Source: Arthrobacter sp. CAU 1506
GTDB lineage: Bacteria; Actinomycetota; Actinomycetes; Actinomycetales; Micrococcaceae
Assembly: GCF_005047635.1 (NCBI RefSeq)
Contig: NZ_SUKC01000003.1
Coordinates: 224,902 to 288,901, forward strand
Length of the DNA stretch: 64,000 nucleotides
Direction of reading: 5' to 3'
The notes below the pieces were generated by a model, which made no database searches, was not told the DNA's origin, and saw nothing but the letters and a program-made list of their open reading frames with translations. This document shows positions 42,542 to 51,704 of the stretch, piece after piece (within the stretch, counting starts at the first letter, position 1; each line of letters begins with the position of its first letter). The translations under genes were made by a program, and so were the position numbers.

Positions 42542-44035
42542 ATGGATGCGACGTTGGGGAAATTCGTTGACGACTTCGCTGCGCTGGTGGCACTGGCCCA
42601 GCAGGCGCAGCAGCCCACCTTCCGCGGGGAGAACCTGCTGGACCGGCTCGATGCCCATCTGAAAACCGACGTCCGTGATCTGCCGACCGTCATGGAGGAG
42701 ATCTCGGCGCACCGGTTGGCCGATGCTGACATCGCCCTGGCGGCATTCGCCGCCGAGGATCCGGAGAGCGTCCTGCTGGGCATCGGCGGCGGCGATCAAC
42801 GCCACCATATGTCGCTGAGTGACATCCTGCAGCACGCGTCGCACGTTGGCGGCTTCCCGGTCGGACAGCCGGACTACACCAACTTGGCCGTCGGGCCTGC
42901 CCAGCAGCGGCAGGCATTGGCCCTCGGCATGCGCCTGTTTCGCCGTCACGGGCATCCGCTGGCAGTGCTCATGCGGGCGGCCAATCCGCGCTTCGGGCAA
43001 GCTGCGGCACGGCTGGAAGTGTTGTGTGCCGAGCCTGCCGCGTTGTCAGAATTCTTGACCGATTTCCGCGAGCGAATGCGCACCCACAGCGTGCTGAAAG
43101 GACAGGTGGTTTCTTTCACCATGGAGGAGTTCGGTGCCAGCGGTGCCGGTGTGACCTTCCATGAGCGCCCGCACGTGGCAGCCGGTGACGTGATCCTTGC
43201 ACCCGGTGTCCTGGCGCGGATAGCCCGACATGTGGTGGAGGTGGCCGAAGCGCGCGGAAACCTGCGCAGACTAGGCCAACACCTCAAGCGGGGCGTTTTG
43301 CTGTACGGTCCGCCGGGCACCGGGAAGACACATACCGTCCGCCACCTGCTCTCCCGCAGCGAGGGTACGACGGCGATCCTGCTCTCCGGCGGCTCACTCG
43401 CCTTTATCTCCGAGGCGGCCAGGATGGCCCGCGCGCTGCAGCCTTCCATCGTTGTGCTGGAAGACTGCGACCTGATTGCCGAAGACCGCAGCTTTGGCCA
43501 TGGCCCACAGCCGCTGCTGTTCGAAGTCCTGGACGCGATGGACGGGCTGGACGAGGACGCCGACGTTGCTTTCGTGCTGACCACCAACCGAGTGGAAGCG
43601 CTCGAGCATGCGCTCGCGCAGCGGCCCGGCCGGGTGGATCTGGCGGTGGAGATCCCGCGGCCGGACGCCGAGCAACGCGAGGCCCTGATCCGGCTTTACG
43701 CGCGCAGCCTTGGCTTTGGAACCGAAGCCATCGCGCAGGCCGCGGAACGGACCGCCGGCACCACCGCATCGTTCGCCCGCGAGCTGGTGCGCCGGACGGT
43801 GGTGGGAGCCTCCGCCAGAGGCAATGATCCCGGCGACGCCGACTTGCTGGCAGCAGTCGGCGAACTGATGGCCGACGCCGAAGCGCTCACGCGCAGCCTG
43901 CTCGGCAGCGACGGCGGCGAGGCACACGGCCGAGAACTTCCACGGATGCATACGACAGGGCAGCCAATGGCGGCCGGCGCCAGCGGCTCCTTCGCCTATA
44001 CCAGCGAGCTACAGTTCGACCCGGACGAAGCCTAG
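42542..44035 (+). CDS. AAA+ ATPase with a unique N-terminal domain
   Basis: A 497-residue protein. The N-terminal half (about 1-230) has no domain I recognise. The AAA+ module follows: Walker A GVLLYGPPGTGKT (about residues 250-262), Walker B IVVLEDCDLIAED, sensor 1 V-L-T-T-N-R and the arginine-finger region QRPGRVDLAVEIPRPD, which resembles FtsH/Vps4-type classic AAA proteins. Walker B ends in E-D-C-D rather than D-E. There is no protease domain and no membrane segment. It probably remodels a protein partner that the sequence does not reveal. Confidence 0.83.
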   Translation: MDATLGKFVDDFAALVALAQQAQQPTFRGENLLDRLDAHLKTDVRDLPTVMEEISAHRLADADIALAAFAAEDPESVLLGIGGGDQRHHMSLSDILQHASHVGGFPVGQPDYTNLAVGPAQQRQALALGMRLFRRHGHPLAVLMRAANPRFGQAAARLEVLCAEPAALSEFLTDFRERMRTHSVLKGQVVSFTMEEFGASGAGVTFHERPHVAAGDVILAPGVLARIARHVVEVAEARGNLRRLGQHLKRGVLLYGPPGTGKTHTVRHLLSRSEGTTAILLSGGSLAFISEAARMARALQPSIVVLEDCDLIAEDRSFGHGPQPLLFEVLDAMDGLDEDADVAFVLTTNRVEALEHALAQRPGRVDLAVEIPRPDAEQREALIRLYARSLGFGTEAIAQAAERTAGTTASFARELVRRTVVGASARGNDPGDADLLAAVGELMADAEALTRSLLGSDGGEAHGRELPRMHTTGQPMAAGASGSFAYTSELQFDPDEA

Positions 44036-44054
44036 GCGTCTGCTGTCGCGGCCG

Positions 44055-44187
44055 CTAGGGCTTGAGCACCACCTTGATGCAGCCGTCGTCCTTCTTCTGG
44101 AACTTCTCGTACAGCGCCCGGGGCGTCGCTGAGTGGCGCCGTGTGCGTCACCAAGTCACCGATCCCCAGCGCGGGCGCAGCCGGTCA
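44055..44187 (-). pseudogene. C-terminal remnant of a zinc-dependent alcohol dehydrogenase, frameshifted
   Basis: The minus strand encodes L-G-I-G-D-L-V-T-H-T-A-P-L-S-D-A-P in one frame, then A-L-Y-E-K-F-Q-K-K-D-D-G-C-I-K-V-V-L-K-P and a stop at 44057-44055 in another. Together these form the last 40 or so residues of a zinc alcohol/formaldehyde dehydrogenase. A one-base shift in a G-run separates the frames, and the rest of the gene is gone, cut off by the helicase gene end at 44198. Confidence 0.75.
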
Positions 44188-44197
44188 GCCGTCAGGC

Positions 44198-46750
44198 TCA
44201 GGCCCCGCCGACGGGACCGACGTCGATAATCCGGACCGCCGCGGCACCGGATTCGTTGCTGGCAGCCAGGTCAACCTCGGCGCTGATGCCCCAGTCGCGG
44301 TTGCCGGCCGGATCGTCGAAGATCTGTCGCAGCTTCCAGACCGCGGGCTGCTCCTCGATGATCAGCGCCGCGGGTCCCCGGGCATCGGGCCCGGTTCCGA
44401 TGTCGTCGTATTCCTCGAAATAGGCGTCCATTGCCTCGGCCCAGCGGTCTGCGTCCCAGCCTGCCTCGGCGTCCAGGGCGCCCAGCTCTTCTTCCTGTTC
44501 GTCGGCAAACAGTTCCACCCGTCGGAACAGCTCGTTCCGCACCATTACCCGGAAGGCCCGGATGTTGTCGGTCAGCTTCGGCGGCTCCTTGGTGAGTACC
44601 GATTCCGCGGCGTGTTCGGCGGCTAGGTCGGCTGCGCCCTTGCCGGCCGCGAGTTCTTCCCATTCGTCCAGCAGGCTGGAGTCCACCTGGCGAACCAGCT
44701 CGCCCAGCCACGCAATGATGTCTGCCAGGTCCTCGCGCAGCGCGTCGGCCGGCACCGTTTGGCGCAGTGCCTTGTACCCGTCGGTCAGGTAGCGGAGCAC
44801 GATGCCTTCGCTGCGGGCCAGGCCGTAGAACTGCACGAACTCGGCAAAGTTCATGGCTCGTTCATACATGTCCCTAATGACCGATTTCGGCGCCAGTTCG
44901 AAATCACCCAGCCATGGGGCGCCGCGACGGTAGGTCTCGAAGGCGGCCTCCAGCAACTCGGCAAGCGGCCGCGGATAGGTGACTTCGTCCAGCAGCGCCA
45001 TCCGCTGGTCGTATTCAATGCCGTCGGCCTTCATGGCGGCCACGGCCTCGCCGCGGGCTTTCTTCTCTTGGGCGGAGAGGATCTGGCGGGGTTTCTCGAG
45101 GGTGGCCTCGATGACCGACACCACGTCCAGCGCGTAGCTGCCGCCCTCGGCGTCCAGCAGTTCCAGGCTGGCCACGGCGAACGGGGACAACGGCTGGTTC
45201 AAGGCGAAGTTGGGCTGCAGGTCCACCTTCAGCCGGACACGATGGCCGTTCTCGTCCGGGGCATCCAGCCGTTCCACCAGGCCGGACACCACCAATTCCC
45301 GGTAAATACCCAGTGCCTTCCGGATCAGCTTCAGCTGCGAAGCGCGTGTCTCGTGGTTGCGCGTCAGCAGGCGCTTGGCCGCGGTGAACGGGTCGCCGGG
45401 GCGCTCCAGAACGTTCAGCAGCATCGCGTGGCTGATCGTGAAGCTGGATGTCAGTGGTTCAGGGTCGCTCTCCACCAATTTCTGGAAGGTCGGCTCACCC
45501 CAGCTCACAAAGCCGGTTGGCGGCTTCTTTTTCACCACCTGACGAAGCTTCTTCTGGTCGTCACCAAATTTCGCTACGGCCTTCGCCATCGCCTTGGTGT
45601 TCTCCACCACGTGTTCCGGGGCCTGTACGACGACGGTGCCTGCCGTGTCGTACCCGGCCCGCCCTGCGCGTCCGGCGATCTGGTGGAATTCGCGGGCGTT
45701 GAGCAGCCGGGTGCGCACGCCGTCGTACTTGCTCAGCGCGGTGAGCAGCACGGTACGGATGGGCACGTTGATGCCCACCCCCAACGTGTCCGTCCCGCAG
45801 ATGACCTTCAGCAACCCGGCCTGGGCCAATTGCTCGACCAGCCTTCGGTATTTGGGCAGCATGCCGGCGTGGTGGACGCCGATGCCGTGCCGGACCAGCC
45901 GGTTAAGCGTCTTGCCGAAGCCCGCTGCGAAGCGGAAGCCGGAGATCAGTTCGGCGATGCGGTCCTTTTCCTCGCGGGTGCAGACGTTGACGCTCATCAG
46001 GTTTTGGGCGCGTTCGATGGCCTCCAGTTGGCTGAAGTGCACTACATAGACCGGTACCTGTTTGGTGGACAGCAGTTCTTCCAGCGATTCCTGCACGCTG
46101 GTCTGCACGTAGTAGTAGTGCAGCGGAATCGGCCGCTCCGCGGAACTCACGGTGACCGTCGTCCGATCGGTGAGTTCGGTGAGTTCCTTCTCGAACCGGG
46201 TCACGTCGCCCAGGGTGGCGGACATCAGCAGGAACTGCGCCTGCGGAAGTTCAAGCAGCGGCACCTGCCACGCCCAGCCGCGCTGCGGATCGGAGTAGTA
46301 GTGGAACTCGTCCATGATCACCGTGCCAAGATCCGCCGCGGAACCCTCACGCAGCGCGATGTTGGCCAAAATTTCGGCGGTGCAGCAGATAATCGGAGCA
46401 TCCTGGTTCACCGCGGAGTCGCCGGTGACCATGCCGACGTTCTCGGGGCCGAAGATGTCGCACAGGGCGAAGAACTTTTCCGACACCAGCGCCTTGATCG
46501 GGGCCGTGTAGTAGCTGACAGTCCCGGTGGCCATGGCGTGGAAGTGGGCGGCGATTGCCACCATCGACTTTCCGGACCCGGTGGGGGTGGCCAGGATGAC
46601 GTTGTTTCCGGTCACCAGCTCCATCACGGCTTCGTCTTGGGCAGGGTAGAGCGACATGCCGCGGGAATCGACCCACTCGGTGAACCAGGTGTAAACGTCG
46701 TCGGGATCTGGGGCGGTGCCGGTGTCCGGCAGGAGTTGGAGAAGGTTCAT
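44198..46750 (-). CDS. Ski2-like DEAD/DEAH-box RNA helicase with C-terminal DUF3516
   Basis: ATP-dependent helicase of 850 residues. Motif I A-T-P-T-G-S-G-K-S, motif II D-E-F-H-Y-Y, motif III L-M-S-A-T-L-G, and the C-terminal helicase motifs G-V-G-I-N-V-P-I-R and Q-I-A-G-R-A-G-R-A-G define a Ski2-type core in the first 400 residues. The second half matches the actinobacterial DUF3516 extension, acidic toward the end. A role in RNA processing or decay is plausible. GGAGAG lies 8 nt before the ATG. It is divergent from tam. Confidence 0.88.
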   Translation of the reverse strand: MNLLQLLPDTGTAPDPDDVYTWFTEWVDSRGMSLYPAQDEAVMELVTGNNVILATPTGSGKSMVAIAAHFHAMATGTVSYYTAPIKALVSEKFFALCDIFGPENVGMVTGDSAVNQDAPIICCTAEILANIALREGSAADLGTVIMDEFHYYSDPQRGWAWQVPLLELPQAQFLLMSATLGDVTRFEKELTELTDRTTVTVSSAERPIPLHYYYVQTSVQESLEELLSTKQVPVYVVHFSQLEAIERAQNLMSVNVCTREEKDRIAELISGFRFAAGFGKTLNRLVRHGIGVHHAGMLPKYRRLVEQLAQAGLLKVICGTDTLGVGINVPIRTVLLTALSKYDGVRTRLLNAREFHQIAGRAGRAGYDTAGTVVVQAPEHVVENTKAMAKAVAKFGDDQKKLRQVVKKKPPTGFVSWGEPTFQKLVESDPEPLTSSFTISHAMLLNVLERPGDPFTAAKRLLTRNHETRASQLKLIRKALGIYRELVVSGLVERLDAPDENGHRVRLKVDLQPNFALNQPLSPFAVASLELLDAEGGSYALDVVSVIEATLEKPRQILSAQEKKARGEAVAAMKADGIEYDQRMALLDEVTYPRPLAELLEAAFETYRRGAPWLGDFELAPKSVIRDMYERAMNFAEFVQFYGLARSEGIVLRYLTDGYKALRQTVPADALREDLADIIAWLGELVRQVDSSLLDEWEELAAGKGAADLAAEHAAESVLTKEPPKLTDNIRAFRVMVRNELFRRVELFADEQEEELGALDAEAGWDADRWAEAMDAYFEEYDDIGTGPDARGPAALIIEEQPAVWKLRQIFDDPAGNRDWGISAEVDLAASNESGAAAVRIIDVGPVGGA

Positions 46751-46816
46751 GTTCTCTCCAGCTTAGGCGGTGCCGCAGCGGGACGGCGCGGGAACCGGCT
46801 GGCTTCATCCGTGGCG

Positions 46817-46822
46817 TAACGT
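46817..46822 (+). promoter_or_regulatory. -10 box, leaderless start of tam
   Basis: TAACGT ends 7 nt before the ATG at 46830. The match is weaker than for the neighbouring TAG-type boxes. Confidence 0.35.
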
Positions 46823-46829
46823 ACGTCCC

Positions 46830-47606
46830 ATGCACTGGGACCCGCACAAGTACGAAGAGTATGCCGACTACCGGAATCGTCCGTTCTTTGACCTCACCGG
46901 CCGCATTGCGGCCGCTGACCCGGCCGTGGTGGTGGATCTTGGCTGCGGCCCGGGTGGCCTGACGGCGGCGCTCGCGGAGCGTTGGCCGGGGGCCACGGTT
47001 ACCGGCGTGGATTCCTCAGCGGAGATGATCCGCCAAGCCAAGCAGCGGAACAACCCGGCCAACCTGGAGTTTGTTGCCGGGGATATCCGTGACTGGACGC
47101 CGCCGGCGGATCTGGAGGTGTTGGTCTCCAACGCTGCACTCCAGTGGGTTCCAGGTCACCAGGACCTGATGCGCTCGTGGCTGCGCGCCATGAAGCCCGG
47201 CGCGTGGCTGGCCGTCCAAGTGCCGGGTAACTTTGCCGCGCCATCGCATGCGCTGATGAGGGAGCTGGCCGGGTCGCCGCATTGGCACCGGCGGTTGGGC
47301 GGCGTGCTTCGGCATGAGGACGCCGTGTCCGAACCGCAGGAGTACCTGGAGCTGCTGTTGGGCGAAGGCTGTGACGCCGACGTCTGGGAAACCACCTACC
47401 AGCAGCTGCTGCACGGACAGGACCCCGTGCTGGAATGGGTTCGGGGGACAGGCCTCCGCCCGGTACTTGCGGCCCTGTCGGCCGCCGAAGCGGCCAAGTT
47501 CGAATCCCAGTACGCCACGCTGCTGCGCGATGCGTACCCGGAATCCAAACATGGCACCGTCTTCGGCTTCCGCAGAATCTTTGCTGTGGGACGCAAGCTC
47601 AACTGA
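46830..47606 (+). CDS. tam: Trans-aconitate 2-methyltransferase
   Basis: SAM-dependent methyltransferase of 258 residues that esterifies trans-aconitate, a by-product that inhibits aconitase. The N-terminal W-D-P-H-K-Y-E-E-Y-A-D-Y-R-N-R-P is the Tam signature. The SAM loop is VVVDLGCGPGGLTA, then G-V-D-S-S-A-E-M-I, and S-N-A-A-L-Q-W-V-P-G-H is motif IV. The start at 46830 fits the family N-terminus and the nearby -10. Downstream, a 6-bp stem (CAGGCT/AGCCTG, 47731-47748) lies in the 158-bp gap to the converging SDR gene. Confidence 0.88.
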   Translation: MHWDPHKYEEYADYRNRPFFDLTGRIAAADPAVVVDLGCGPGGLTAALAERWPGATVTGVDSSAEMIRQAKQRNNPANLEFVAGDIRDWTPPADLEVLVSNAALQWVPGHQDLMRSWLRAMKPGAWLAVQVPGNFAAPSHALMRELAGSPHWHRRLGGVLRHEDAVSEPQEYLELLLGEGCDADVWETTYQQLLHGQDPVLEWVRGTGLRPVLAALSAAEAAKFESQYATLLRDAYPESKHGTVFGFRRIFAVGRKLN

Positions 47607-47764
47607 GCCCTACTGCTCGCTGGTTTCCTCCGGCACGCTGTTCTCGGCGCGCGCCAGCAATTTCCTGCCTGAGGTCCGGCACTTTCCGTCCCGTATGGTC
47701 CTGCTTGCATCCGCCCAGGGGCGCATCGCTCAGGCTGAAGGGAGCCTGGCTCTTGTCGCACCGG

Positions 47765-48661
47765 CTACGGCGTTGGGGTTCCGCCGTTGACGTTGAGGGT
47801 CTCGCCTGACACATAGCTGGATTCGGGTGAGGCGAGGTAGACGTAGGCCGGGGCCAGCTCGGTGGGTTGTCCGGCACGGCCCAGCGGTACGTTTTTGCCG
47901 AACTCGGGCAGCTTGTCCTTGGGCTGGCCTTCGCTGACCTGCAGTGGAGTCCAGAAGGGTCCAGGGGCCACAGCATTGACCCGGATACCGCGGCTGGCCA
48001 ACTGCTGGGCCAGGCCCTTGGTGAAGTTGTTGATGGCAGCCTTGGTGGAGGCGTAGTCCAGCAGGAAGGGAGACGGATTGTAGGCCTGCACCGACGTGGT
48101 GTTGATGATCGTTGACCCGGGCTGCATGTGCGGCACCGCGGCCTTGGTAATCCAGAAAATGGCGAAGATGTTCGTGCGGAAGGTGTCCTCGAACTGCTCG
48201 TCGCTGATGTCTTCGATCTGTTCGACGGCGATCTGCCGTCCGGCGTTGTTGACCAGGATGTCCAGACCGCCCAGCTGCTCGACCGCCTTGGCTACCAGGT
48301 CACGGGATGCGGCGGCGTCCGAGATGTCGCCCGGCAGCAATACCGCTTTCCTGCCGTCTTTCTCGATCACGGAGGCGATGTGCTGGGCATCCGATTCTTC
48401 CGCCGGCAGGTAGGAGAGGGCCACGTCGGCACCTTCCCGGGCGAAGCCGATGGCAACCGCAGCTCCGATGCCGGAATCTGCTCCGGTGATGAGCGCCTTG
48501 CGGCCGGTCAGCCTGCCGGTCCCGCGGTAGGACTCTTCGCCCCGGTCGGTTTTCGGTTCAAGTTCCTTGTCCAGGCCGGGTTCCGGCTGGCTTTGCTTTG
48601 GCGGCGAAATGCTGGGGTAACGGTCAACAGGGTTCTGGAAGGTGTACTGATCCGACGTCAT
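47765..48661 (-). CDS. Short-chain dehydrogenase/reductase of the general-stress type
   Basis: NAD(P)H oxidoreductase of 298 residues, close to YghA/YhdF-type SDRs with an N-terminal extension (about 45 residues, Pro/Gln/Glu-rich, with a Q-x-P-P-K-Q-S-Q-P-E-P-G motif). The cofactor loop is TGADSGIGAAVA, the structural motif N-N-A-G, and the catalytic set Ser (in N-T-T-S-V-Q-A-Y), Tyr and Lys in Y-A-S-T-K-A-A. AAGGAG lies 7 nt before the ATG. The neighbours (PIG-L, CsbD) suggest a stress-related region. Substrate is unknown. Confidence 0.88.
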   Translation of the reverse strand: MTSDQYTFQNPVDRYPSISPPKQSQPEPGLDKELEPKTDRGEESYRGTGRLTGRKALITGADSGIGAAVAIGFAREGADVALSYLPAEESDAQHIASVIEKDGRKAVLLPGDISDAAASRDLVAKAVEQLGGLDILVNNAGRQIAVEQIEDISDEQFEDTFRTNIFAIFWITKAAVPHMQPGSTIINTTSVQAYNPSPFLLDYASTKAAINNFTKGLAQQLASRGIRVNAVAPGPFWTPLQVSEGQPKDKLPEFGKNVPLGRAGQPTELAPAYVYLASPESSYVSGETLNVNGGTPTP

Positions 48662-48862
48662 ATGTGGCTCCTTCTTGCGGTCGGTTCCGGCGGCGCCCGG
48701 CAGCAATGGCTGCGCTGGAGGGGAGCGGCAGGGCCTGGCGGAATATGGTCAGTATGCTGATCGTAACGCCACCGTACGCTGTGGCGCAGGGGGTCGTACA
48801 GCCCGTCCGGCCGCAGCGGAAGGTGCGACGGTCGGATCGCAATCATCTGAAAGGAAGCCGCC

Positions 48863-49573
48863 ATGTCGCCGGATCACCTGGAGCAACTTCCCGACGACTG
48901 GGGTCGGGCGCTGGTCCTGATGGCGCATCCCGATGATCCCGAGTACGGAATTGCGGCGGCTGTCGCCGAGTGGACCGGACGCGGCAAGGAGGTGGCCTAC
49001 GTCTTGGCCACCAGGGGAGAGGCAGGTATCGCCGGACTGCCTCCCCGGGAGGCCGGACCGCTGCGCGAACAGGAGCAGCGGGCTGCCTGCCGGGCTGTGG
49101 GGGTCGAAGAGGTGTCGTTTCTGGACTATCCGGACGGCCGACTGGAGGAAACGCTCCAACTGCGCCGCGATCTTGCCCGGGAGATCCGGAGCTTTCGACC
49201 GCAGGTCGTGGTGACACTGAACCACCGGGACACCTGGGGCCGGGGAGCGTGGAATTCACAGGATCATCAGGTCATGGGACGGTCGGTCCTCAACGCCGTG
49301 GCCGACGCTGCCAATGGATGGATCTTTCCGGAGTTGGCAGAGCAAGGGCACCGGCCGCACAGCGTTTCGTGGACGGCCGTCGCCTCCACGCAACCCACGC
49401 ACTATGTCGACGTCGGTCCGCGGGCGCTGGACTCTGCGCTGCGCTCGCTGTCAGCGCACCGCCGCTACTTGGAAGCGCTCAGTGACCGGCCCGTGGAAGA
49501 GCAAGCAGCGGAACAGCTCGCGCTGGTGACCGGCGGCCGGCCCCGCATCAGCTTCGAATTATTCGGACTCTAG
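48863..49573 (+). CDS. PIG-L family zinc deacetylase
   Basis: Zinc-dependent N-deacetylase fold, 236 residues. The N-terminal metal motif AHPDDPEYG and the later N-H-R-D-T-W-G-x-x-x-x-x-x-x-D-H stretch supply the ligands. Family members include MshB of mycothiol synthesis and LmbE-type enzymes. The length is shorter than MshB (about 300), so a different amide or sugar substrate is likely. The start follows GAAAGGAAG by 7 nt. It is divergent from the SDR gene. Confidence 0.86.
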   Translation: MSPDHLEQLPDDWGRALVLMAHPDDPEYGIAAAVAEWTGRGKEVAYVLATRGEAGIAGLPPREAGPLREQEQRAACRAVGVEEVSFLDYPDGRLEETLQLRRDLAREIRSFRPQVVVTLNHRDTWGRGAWNSQDHQVMGRSVLNAVADAANGWIFPELAEQGHRPHSVSWTAVASTQPTHYVDVGPRALDSALRSLSAHRRYLEALSDRPVEEQAAEQLALVTGGRPRISFELFGL

Positions 49574-49693
49574 CCGGGTGGCCGAAGTATTCCGCAGCGA
49601 AACGCAGAAAAGGTCAGCAAGCTTTCTACTTGGCGTTTCGCGATGTAGTCTGGCTGCACCTGTTGGAAATCCTGAACCGAAAGAGGTGCTGTC

Positions 49694-49912
49694 ATGGGTA
49701 TTGGCGACAAGTTCGATGCTGCGAAAGACAAGGTGACGGGCAAGGTTAACGAGGCCGTCGGCGACGCGACCGACGACAGGTCTCGCGAGATGAAGGGCAA
49801 GGCCCAGCAGGTCGAGGGCGAAGCCAAGGACAAGCTGGCCGACGCCAAGGCCCATCTGAACGAGGATGCCCACCGGGCCACCGATGACACCGAAGGTGGC
49901 GGCAGGCACTAG
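49694..49912 (+). CDS. CsbD-like general stress protein
   Basis: A 72-residue, highly charged and probably disordered protein. It has the CsbD pattern: G-x-x-D-K, then K-D-K-V-T-G-K-V-N-E-A-V-G-D-A-T-D-D, and R-E-M-K-G-K-A-Q-Q-V-E-G-E-A-K-D-K. In Bacillus subtilis CsbD is controlled by SigB. The ribosome binding site AAAGAGG is 7 nt before the ATG. Molecular function is unknown. Confidence 0.9.
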   Translation: MGIGDKFDAAKDKVTGKVNEAVGDATDDRSREMKGKAQQVEGEAKDKLADAKAHLNEDAHRATDDTEGGGRH

Positions 49913-49931
49913 GCGCATCTGACCACTCGGG

Positions 49932-49962
49932 AGCCTCCGTGGACCGCTGGTTCACGGAGGCT
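49932..49962 (+). terminator. csbD terminator
   Basis: A perfect 10-bp stem, AGCCTCCGTG and CACGGAGGCT, with an 11-nt loop, begins 20 nt after the CsbD stop codon. No T-run. Confidence 0.75.
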
Positions 49963-50265
49963 TCCGGCGTCATGGTGGTGGGGCAGGAGCCTGCGAACCG
50001 GCAAGGCGGAGCTGCCGCACGGTCAGCCCACCGCAGAATTCCCACAGGCCTGCCGGGAACGGGCCGAGGCTCTTCAAATCCGCTACCGACTGTGGTAACT
50101 CTAAGTAGCCTTATAAACCTTTGTTTGTCGCTGCTGGCAGGGCAGTGCGCACCGACCGGCTCGAACCATCTGAACGGACAGCCAGACTGGCGTCGCTCGG
50201 AACTATCCCGAGGATCGCGTGGGTGAACTTGTCGAATTCATCTCCTACTGACGATGGGGGGCATC
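49963..50265. other. Gap without a recognisable gene
   Basis: About 300 bp between the csbD terminator and the next small gene. No frame has both a credible start and protein-like composition. An AT-rich stretch near 50095-50125 (CTAAGTAGCCTTATAAACC) may hold a promoter for the next gene. Confidence 0.5.
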
Positions 50266-50472
50266 ATGGCGGAGCAGTTGCCGGAGGGGTATACGAGATA
50301 CCTGGCCGGGCTGGAGGGGAGCCAGGCGGACGCCATTCTGCCGGTGATTAAACAATCGGTCGCGGATGGGAAGCGCGGCGTGCTGGTCCGGTTCCTTCCT
50401 GACGAAGTCCAAGCCGTGGCGTCCGAGGATGTCCAGTTCGGAACCATCAGGGAAGAACGTTACGACGAGTGA
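50266..50472 (+). CDS. Small hypothetical protein, 68 residues
   Basis: Begins MAEQLPEGYTRYLAGL and ends REERYDE. It is acidic, with no membrane segment, and looks like an alpha/beta mini-domain (G-V-L-V-R-F-L-P-D-E-V-Q-A-V strand-helix). The ATG at 50266 is chosen over one at 50254 because GGGGGG lies 4 nt upstream. I recognise no family. It is followed by a strong terminator, so it is transcribed alone. Confidence 0.65.
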   Translation: MAEQLPEGYTRYLAGLEGSQADAILPVIKQSVADGKRGVLVRFLPDEVQAVASEDVQFGTIREERYDE

Positions 50473-50498
50473 CGCCCGGCCTTAGTCCGGCGTCTGGC

Positions 50499-50523
50499 GC
50501 CCGGGGTGCCGTGCACTCCGGGC
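50499..50523 (+). terminator. Terminator after the 68-residue protein gene
   Basis: An 11-bp stem with one wobble pair, GCCCGGGGTGC and GCACTCCGGGC, around a CGT loop, 26 nt after the stop codon. Confidence 0.75.
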
Positions 50524-50720
50524 TTCAGCCTGTCAAGATGCAGACGGCGCAAGAAGGGCGCTCCGGTGATGTTTTTGTGATTCGTTGCCGAGGGAGTGCA
50601 GCGCTTGTAAGCTCACAGCAGTAGGGGCCGAATCGGCTCCTGGGTTATCTGGAGGCTGCGCATGGACGTCTTGAATGCCGGTCGGGCCGGAGCGCTGCAT
50701 ATGGGTTCGGGGGGAACCTG

Positions 50721-51011
50721 ATGCGGCATCGTCACCTGCCACCTGCGGACGCTTTTCCGCTGGAACTGGCCCTCCTCGCCGACTCTGAGCTCTTGGCGCT
50801 GTACGGCAGGGCCATGCGGCAACTCGAGCGGGAGAGCATCCAATTCGGGGCCGCGGACCCAGAGACCGAGTTCCGACTGGAGGAGCTCCGTGTCGAGCTG
50901 GACCGGCGGGACAGCAGGGATGCGCTGAAGGCCAGCAAGCGTCGAATCCGCGGGCTCTATGGGCAAGCCGGAAGTGAACCGCCGGACTCTCTTTATGCGG
51001 GGGATTACTAG
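50721..51011 (+). CDS. Hypothetical helical protein, 96 residues
   Basis: Mostly alpha-helical and charged; the central part (about residues 15-80) is rich in Glu, Arg and Leu and could form a coiled coil: L-A-D-S-E-L-L-A-L-Y-G-R-A-M-R-Q-L-E, then E-E-L-R-V-E-L-D-R-R-D. No cysteines, signal or membrane segment. A GGGGGG run is 6 nt before the ATG. No family is recognised and no operon partner is visible. Confidence 0.6.
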   Translation: MRHRHLPPADAFPLELALLADSELLALYGRAMRQLERESIQFGAADPETEFRLEELRVELDRRDSRDALKASKRRIRGLYGQAGSEPPDSLYAGDY

Positions 51012-51260
51012 ACCCGGGTCGGCCGGCACCTCCTTGCCTCCTGGGGAAAGCGAAGTGCGCACGGCAGAACACGGGCCCGTGTACTTTGTTGCCCGCCCAT
51101 CGCAGAGGCTTTTCGCGGTTGAACCTGTCCGGGCCAATGGTCGTCGTCGCCCAGTCCCTTGAAGCGTTCGATCCAGCCCACGCCGCGCTGCCCGCCCTTC
51201 GGTATAGTTATAGACAGTAGCCTTACCAATACTGCTGTTAATTCGAAAGGGCAGACGATT

Positions 51261-51704
51261 ATGATCGCCAACGACAGTTCACGTGCCCAATCCGGCGAGC
51301 ACAAATTCGGGGAATCCGAAGTCGCATTGCCCGACCCGTGGTGCTCCGCCTGTAACAGCGACGAATACCTGGTGTTCGACGCTGTCACGCTGCTTCCTCC
51401 CGAGCCGGGTGCCCCCGCGCTGCCGCGGTGGGACGTGAGCTACTGGTGCAGTCACTGCGACGGTTATTACGGGCATCAGACCCGCAAGGTTCCCGCGTCG
51501 GAAACCGAGACTGTGGGAATCGATTTCGGTGCCGACGGCTACATGCACTGCGGCGAACCGATGCAGCCGGTGGAGCGGGTCGATCAAACGATCCTGGATC
51601 CTGTGGACACCGGTTCGCCGGGGACCGGCCCGCTGCCGACCGTGCGGGTGAACGTTGAAGTTCTCCGCTGCCGCTGCGGCTTCAAGATGGAGGTGCCCGT
51701 CTGA
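51261..51704 (+). CDS. Cysteine-rich putative zinc-ribbon protein
   Basis: A 147-residue protein with four Cys clusters: C-S-A-C-N near residue 33, C-S-H-C-D-G-Y-Y-G-H near 70, H-C-G-E-P-M near 100, and C-R-C-G-F near the end. These could form one or two zinc ribbons, so nucleic-acid or protein binding is plausible. AAAGGG lies 11 nt before the ATG. Its stop codon overlaps the apparent CTG start of topoisomerase IB (CTGA), and an internal GGAGG serves that start, so the two proteins are probably made together. No named family is recognised. Confidence 0.7.
   Translation: MIANDSSRAQSGEHKFGESEVALPDPWCSACNSDEYLVFDAVTLLPPEPGAPALPRWDVSYWCSHCDGYYGHQTRKVPASETETVGIDFGADGYMHCGEPMQPVERVDQTILDPVDTGSPGTGPLPTVRVNVEVLRCRCGFKMEVPV

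Noticed and set aside
49939..50226. Small plus-strand frames in the gap after the csbD terminator
   Set aside because: One frame starts inside the terminator stem and has no protein-like composition; another ends in a plausible helical segment but lacks a start codon and ribosome binding site.
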